From positions 150,551,564-150,615,563 of the forward strand of contig OY757013.1 in assembly GCA_963580285.1 (NCBI GenBank): DNA of 64,000 nucleotides, in the 5' to 3' direction. Position numbers and translations under genes: made by a program. This document shows positions 59,696 through 64,000 of this stretch, piece by piece (position 1 is the first letter of the stretch; each line of letters starts with the position of its first letter). The DNA is from Lucinisca nassula (Eukaryota > Mollusca > Bivalvia > Lucinida > Lucinidae). The notes below the pieces were generated by a model. The model saw only the letters and a list, made by a program, of their open reading frames with translations, was not told where the DNA came from and searched no databases.

Positions 59696-59909
59696 TTAAC
59701 CCTTATCTTGCTGTTCACAACAACCCCTATCTTTGCAAACAATGTAGATCCAGATCAGATGGCTTCTGAAGAAGCCATCTGATCAGGATCTACACTGTTT
59801 GGCATTCAGTGTATGAATTTGTAGAAATAAATTACAACAAGTAATTTGATTTGTTGATAGGCAGAAATGGGTGTGGCTTAATTTAATATTCAGCAAGATA
59901 AGGGTTAAC
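59696..59909. mobile_element. MITE family K with a family E MITE inside
   Basis: Outer ends TTTAACCCTTATCTTGCTGT and CAGCAAGATAAGGGTTAAC. Inside, 59733-59803 is a family E copy (GCAAACAATGTAGATCCAGA ... GATCTACACTGTTTGGC). Lies in parkin intron 2. Confidence 0.7.
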
Positions 59910-60092
59910 ATTCCTGTCATTACTTTGTTCACTGTAAACACTATGACTCTACACATATAGGTGAAGGGCCTCAGTGGCCCAGTGGTTAAGATTGATGCCT
60001 CATAAACATTATGTTTCTCACCACTGTGGGTGCAAACTCAGGTCAAATAAGAGCAGCACTATGACTCTGTAGAGCAAGAAAAACACAGTTCA
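59910..60092 (+). pseudogene. Exon-3-like copy of parkin split by an S3 SINE with TSD
   Basis: CCTGTCATTACTTTGTTCAC followed by TGTAAACACTATGACTCT, then after an intervening SINE-like segment CACTATGACTCTGTAGAGCA and AGAAAAAC. Removing the middle (one copy of the 12-base duplication CACTATGACTCT) leaves a sequence close to parkin exon 3 over about 55 bases. No splice acceptor precedes it. The insert begins near 59950 and carries GGCCTCAGTGGCCCAGTGGT, an S3 head. Confidence 0.55.
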
Positions 60093-60111
60093 AATGTTTA
60101 GTGCATGTGTT

Positions 60112-60155
60112 TGTCATTCCTATCATTACTTTGTTCACTGTAAACACTATGGCTT
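60112..60155 (+). pseudogene. Fourth exon-3-like fragment of parkin
   Basis: CATTCCTATCATTACTTTG then TTCACTGTAAACACTATGG repeats the first half of the 59910 copy and again resembles exon 3. It joins directly to an S3 3-prime remnant. It looks like part of a local tandem duplication of exon copy plus SINE. Confidence 0.45.
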
Positions 60156-60295
60156 GTAAATATTAGGTTTCTCACCACTATGGGTCCAAGCTTTGCAAAG
60201 GTTAAATGAGAGAAGCCAAGTTCTGCAACAGGTCTAATGATTTTTCTCTGGGTGCTCTGGTTTTCACCTAACTCTGATAAAGGATTTAATCTTGA
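60156..60295 (+). mobile_element. S3 SINE fragment
   Basis: TAGGTTTCTCACCACTATGG, GAGAAGCCAAGTTCTGCAAC and GGGTGCTCTGGTTTTCACCT are S3 middle and 3-prime sequence, following directly on the fourth parkin exon-3-like fragment. Confidence 0.55.
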
Positions 60296-60514
60296 GCAAG
60301 AAAAACTGCATCTGAAAATGTCTGTTTATGTTGTCTTGCAAACTTTTTAAACTATTTTGCATACAGGCAAACAGTTTGGACCCTAATCAGTCTGATCTGG
60401 GTCCACACCATTTGCAACAGTAACTTTTAAAGTAACCAGCAGGCAACAAAGCAGATGACAATTGTTGTGATTGGCAACTTAAGGGTTAATGCATGGTTCG
60501 GACTCACCCTACCT

Positions 60515-60612
60515 TTAACCCTTATCTTGCTGTTCACAACAACCCCTATCTGATTGGTTCAAAGTCAGAAATGGGTGTGGCTTAATTGAATATTCAGCAA
60601 GAGAAGGGTTAA
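60515..60612. mobile_element. MITE family K, 36 bp before parkin exon 3
   Basis: TTAACCCTTATCTTGCTGTT to CAGCAAGAGAAGGGTTAA, 98 bp, GTGTGGCTTAATTGAATATT near the right end. Same family as 59696-59909. A partial family E arm lies just upstream (60366-60412). Confidence 0.7.
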
Positions 60613-60648
60613 TTATCATGTACAGTGAATGTTTGATCTCTCTTTCAG

Positions 60649-60758
60649 ACTGTCCATATCATTACTATGTATACTGTAAACACTGTGACTCTGTAGAACC
60701 AGGAAAACTCAGGGTGAAATGTAAAGCCTGTCAGGATGGAGGTATTGTCTTGAAAAAG
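60649..60758 (+). CDS. PRKN: Parkin coding exon 3: N-terminal part of RING0
   Basis: 110-nt exon between TCTCTCTTTCAG and GGTACTAGC (phase 1 in, phase 0 out, matching human exon 4). The split codon GAC continues from exon 2. It reads DCPYHYYVYCKHCDSVEPG then KLRVKCKACQ. The pattern YVYCK-C--V-PGKLRV-C--C is diagnostic for the parkin-specific RING0 zinc domain; the ligands are Cys109, Cys112, Cys124 and Cys127 by this model. The first pair is spaced CxxC here, while human parkin has CxxxC. A MITE ends 36 bases upstream (60612) and a family B MITE starts about 26 bases downstream (60784). The next exon (rest of RING0, RING1) is not visible up to 64000. Confidence 0.92.
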
Positions 60759-60783
60759 GTACTAGCATTTTCTCATAGCATCG

Positions 60784-61021
60784 CATTAACACGTCTGTGT
60801 AATGAACATCCCTATAAACCCCACTTTGTATCAAGAAAAATGGGGTTTGCGGAGGTATATGTTATTTTCTTATTCCTCCTCCAAGAGATAGGTTGTGGGT
60901 GCCGTTTAGAACCGCCTCATTAAGGGGCATTGTTTGGGCCATTAATAGGGAAATTACAATAGATTTTCATCAGAAACATATGAAAGAATGCACTTTGTCA
61001 CCTAAAAGTGCTATTCTAATG
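60784..61021. mobile_element. MITE family B just after parkin exon 3
   Basis: CATTAACACGTCTGTGTAAT, AAAATGGGGTTTGCGGAGG, GTGCCGTTTAGAACCGCCTC, ACATATGAAAGAATGCACTT. It begins 26 bases inside intron 3. Confidence 0.7.
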
Positions 61022-61894
61022 TATAACATAACAAAACATTATAATGATAGTATTTTTGGCTCAGATTTTTCCAATGAAAAATTATATATACCTTAATTTT
61101 TCAAAGGGATTATAGAAATCTTTTACGAGTATGGACACTGTCGGGAAACAAACTCCGTGGTAGCTATCATTTGTGCTTACGTCACACATTAGGAAGTTTG
61201 TTCGGGTACGATTTATGTTCGGAAAACAGGTTTTTCCATTTCTTTCTTCAATACTTTCCATTGGAGAAATTTGACACGTAGCGCAGTAGGTGGCGCATAA
61301 ATTCCCATTTCTTTGGCTACTTTCATTATCTGTGCGCTTACCATGGTTACCGAGAACACATGGGACAAAACTCCGAAAAACTGACTGTTAGCGAACACGG
61401 ACAGCTCAAGAAAATCCTCTTTTTTCATAGCCCACAGAAGAAAAGTTCTGAGAACAGGTTCGATTTGAAGCACCTTTGTCACTTACCTACACCCAATCCT
61501 TTGACAGCAGCAGAAAACCCCTCGTCGAAGTGTTGGAAGAGAAAAAAGTAATAAAATGATAGCGTGCACGAACTTCGACCACAAGCAAAGTGAGATAGCC
61601 TCCACGTACAAGATCTTTCCTGAAGGGTTTTGCAGATTTACAAACACGCTTGATGTGCATATTTTCTCTCTTTTTAGCCACACGGAGTTCGTTTTCTCAA
61701 TGGGATAAACTTGTTTATATAGATTCAAAATTAGAGTAAATTGTTTAACAAAAACTAGGTTTCATTTTTTTCTCAAAACAAAGATTTGTATGGTGTCAGT
61801 CGCTTTCTAGTTCAATGAGCAAAGCGACTCGCAATTTGTTCAGTGTGGTTCAGCGATGTTCCATTTGATTCTACGAAGAGCGTTTGTTTGTATT
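61022..61894. other. Parkin intron 3, unassigned stretch with minus-strand frames
   Basis: Overlapping minus-strand frames of 81-89 codons at 61213-61482 and 61483-61728 look more gene-like in base composition than their surroundings, but no domain is recognised and no splice pattern ties them together. Might be an unknown repeat or a first exon region of an antisense gene. Confidence 0.25.
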
Positions 61895-62125
61895 GGAGAT
61901 TGAGGGCCCATTCAACACTATTTTAGGTCATTTTTGAGCCGGTCACTTTACTTCATCCACACTTTTCCTGGGCAGGCATATACAAAAGCGGTTAACCGGT
62001 GCAGTGCACATTCTTTCGCCAGTAACTGACAACTGCCCTTCTTGAACAGCGGAAGGGCGAGAATGACGGTAGAAAAGATTTCATAATCAATCTCCACGAA
62101 AGAATGTTGCCGACTACGTAGAGTC
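61895..62125 (-). mobile_element. S2 SINE, reverse, 5-prime truncated
   Basis: Reverse complement of the S2 body and tail: ATTTTTGAGCCGGTCACTTT, AACTGACAACTGCCCTTCTT, GAAAGAATGTTGCCGAC. The tRNA-like head is missing or diverged beyond 62110. Confidence 0.7.
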
Positions 62126-62587
62126 ACTTCCGAAAAATGAGAAGAGGGTCAGTATTTAAATCTACAACAGGTCTTCAATGAAAGCGAGTGTTTTTCTGTC
62201 GACGCATTTTCGTTTGGTTTCCTTAGAGTTGTACGTCCCAGTCAACATTAAGTTATATCGAGAAAGATATTTTACGTAATCACATTTTATCTTCTCTGCA
62301 GCTGAAGTTGTGCCATGTGGCGGCCGTAAAAAGTCCAACCGTACATCATCCTAGTGAAGATTATATTTTCTGGTTCTTTGGGATAATTGACTTCATTTAG
62401 AGAATTTATTTATCTTTACTGCAGCTGCTGTTATTTCCTGTGTCGGCCGTACAAAGTCTCCCCGCACATCATAATAGTGCAGATTATATTTTCTCATTGA
62501 GTTCATTTAGAATAATATGGAAAATAGAGTTCTGCTTAAGCCGGTGCCATTGTTGCACATTTCAGTACTGGTCATGAATAGACTCCA
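62126..62587. other. Parkin intron 3, degenerate duplicated segment
   Basis: ATCTTCTCTGCAGCTGAAGT .. GGCGGCCGTAAAAAGTCCAA and ATCTTTACTGCAGCTGCTGT .. GTCGGCCGTACAAAGTCTCC are two diverged copies about 120 bp apart. Not coding. Confidence 0.4.
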
Positions 62588-62735
62588 AAAGATCAGGAAT
62601 CGATACAATTAACTTACTCCATCCATCAAAGACACCAAAGGGAAAGAAACACAAACATGAAGCGACCAGACCATAATGGAATGCTAAATAAAGGAAGGCC
62701 ATAAGGACAGTTACTTTCCCACAAAATAAAACCTG
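62588..62735 (-). repeat. Repeat G, reverse partial copy
   Basis: AAAAGATCAGGAATCGATAC, AAAGACACCAAAGGGAAAGA, ACAGTTACTTTCCCACAAAA. Very similar to the 40046 copy over this part. Confidence 0.6.
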
Positions 62736-63004
62736 TCTGCTATTTTCGTTTATTTGGTGTATTCTTTGCGTCCAAAGAATCTAACTATTCAGAATTTATT
62801 TATTCATAGGTAGTCAACCAGAACTGTGGAAATTATTATGCCAGAGGCTGACACCTGCCTTTCTTGAATCCACAGAAGAGAGAGAGAATTACCGAAGAAA
62901 AGATTTCAATGATGCCGAACAGGCGGGGATCGATCATCAGTCAGACACGTTTTCGATAATTTTCTGAAAAAGGGGTAGTCCTTTAAAACTGAAAACTATG
63001 GGTT

Positions 63005-63125
63005 GTGCAAGATTTTTCTGGGCCCGACTAGCTTAATTCGGCCGATCGGACCTCATCAGTATTCCTCAATTGTTCCCTATTAAATCCCGCAGTCCAATAA
63101 ATGATTACAAAGGACTAGTAAATAT
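63005..63125 (+). repeat. Repeat H copy
   Basis: GTGCAAGATTTTTCTGGGCC, CGACTAGCTTAATTCGGCCG, CCTCATCAGTATTCCTCAAT, diverged. Confidence 0.45.
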
Positions 63126-63300
63126 ATATAAACCACTGAGACCATTACCTGATTTACCTGCATATGCGAGAACATAAAGGCCCGGTCTATATGCAAAATG
63201 TGTAAAGTAGTCTGTATGTGCTCATATTCATATCAGAAAAAATAGCTGATCCACAAAAAAGCGATTTTGCAAAATTCATACATGTATTTTTACTTGTATG

Positions 63301-63372
63301 CGGGTCGGTTTCAACTCTGCGTGGAAGCACATTGCAGCCCATCTATTTCTTCAAGCCCCGATGGACGGGGCC
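63301..63372 (-). mobile_element. R1 repeat, 5-prime fragment
   Basis: GCGGGTCGGTTTCAACTCTG and CTTCAAGCCCCGATGGACGG match the R1 5-prime end. Confidence 0.55.
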
Positions 63373-63812
63373 GAGCCATTTTAGATATCGGAACACAACG
63401 ATTTAATCAATTTGGAATCTTCATGTCGCCCGAATGCCCACACCAAATTTCACCTTCATCTACCATGGTTCTGGACATTTCGAAATTGTGAATTTTACAA
63501 CAGACGGGCTTACGTGCAGACGATAGACGGAAAACGGACAGCAAACCACAGCATAATGTTACCAATGCTCCAGATGTGCAACAAACAGAAAATAAAAATA
63601 GCCTACATGCGTACAAGTATTAAATGTGAGCTTCCACGGACAAGGATTGGAAAGGATAGTTTAAGCTTCCAGGGACGAGTACAAAAATGTTAGCTTCCAC
63701 GGACATGGATTTCCATAAACAAAATTCATATATTAATCATTGTTGCTGCTAGTAATATATAATCAGCATATATTTATTTGCCATTTTACCTGTAAAATTA
63801 TTTATTGCAGCC

Positions 63813-63920
63813 ATGGAACACCAGTCAGCAGTGTGTCGTTATTGTGGTAAAATGTTTCGGAGCCGTTCAGGTCTAAGTGACCATGAAAGGAGCCATATCA
63901 TTCAGGCGCCATACAGATGA
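63813..63920 (+). CDS. Single C2H2 zinc-finger exon-like segment
   Basis: After a TTTATTGCAG acceptor-like site, an ATG opens 35 codons ending in TGA. They contain CRYCGKMFRSRSGLSDHERSH, a good C2H2 finger (C-x2-C-x12-H-x3-H). In another frame just downstream (63957-64000) a second finger start reads WPCQTCGIDIRSRLT, so the two fingers are separated by a frameshift. CxxCGK-FRSR-GL fingers occur as C-terminal tails of some LINE-encoded polyproteins as well as in host zinc-finger genes. The frameshift favours a LINE relic, but a real terminal exon is possible. It has no recognisable relation to parkin. Confidence 0.4.
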   Translation: MEHQSAVCRYCGKMFRSRSGLSDHERSHIIQAPYR

Positions 63921-64000
63921 TGTACCCACTATATTCATATACCAGTGACACACGATGGCCTTGTCAAACGTGTGGCATCGATATTCGCTCACGCCTTACA

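Noticed and set aside
61213..61728. Possible antisense gene in parkin intron 3
   Set aside because: No domain, no consistent splice sites and no start context; left as unassigned.
60759..64000. Next parkin exon (second half of RING0)
   Set aside because: No segment with the expected CxxxC-G-SAEFFFKC-type pattern was found; assumed to lie beyond the window.

Overview
The window is eukaryotic nuclear DNA, AT-rich and very dense in transposable elements. It most likely comes from a bivalve mollusc. That is an inference from the repeat types: several tRNA-headed SINEs ending in a shared tail with (CAAA)n or (CAAT)n, TIR-bounded elements with internal tandem arrays and GACG/CGGA microsatellites (compare the 'pearl' elements described in bivalves), a Penelope-like reverse transcriptase, mariner elements and CR1/Jockey-type LINEs. 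No prokaryotic gene, operon, tRNA gene, rRNA or CRISPR is present.

The only host gene recognised with confidence is parkin (PRKN, RBR E3 ubiquitin ligase), plus strand, represented by its first three coding exons: 48919-49113 (most of the UBL domain), 58956-59058 (end of UBL with the PINK1-type serine, then linker) and 60649-60758 (start of RING0). The intron phases (0, 1, 0) match the homologous human introns. The rest of the gene should lie beyond 64000. Between exons 2 and 3 are several decayed copies of exon 3, one still following a splice-acceptor-like AG and others split by a SINE.

Layout: 1-19480 holds palindromic MITEs (families A, C, D, I, J), repeats G and H, two TIR-bounded arrays (4829-6057, 7884-8789), SINEs and two worn mariner relics. 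19480-24300 has a family C MITE, a 744-bp TIR element filled with tandem palindromes (19960-20703), a family F MITE and a 120-bp array (21370-23797). 25000-29700 is a degenerate array. 30500-33450 has an inverted pair of family B MITEs, a mariner with perfect 36-bp TIRs but a broken transposase, and a nested TIR element. 34300-36545 has SINE, MITEs and a 316-bp tandem repeat. 36700-39170 is one LINE relic broken by four insertions. 40617-42920 is a Penelope-like pseudogene. 43577-46113 is a LINE ending in a GATA array. 46113-48735 is microsatellites, a SINE and a tandem array. 48919-64000 is the parkin locus: intron 1 holds a second multiply interrupted LINE (49255-52397), SINEs and a further array; the last bases carry a zinc-finger exon-like segment.

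Families A, B and C of the MITEs share a nearly identical central palindrome although their arms differ, and several SINE types share one 3-prime tail. Letters for repeat families (A-K, S1-S5, R1, G, H) are local labels. Boundaries of repeats are by eye and mostly good to about 10-30 bases unless a target-site duplication is stated.
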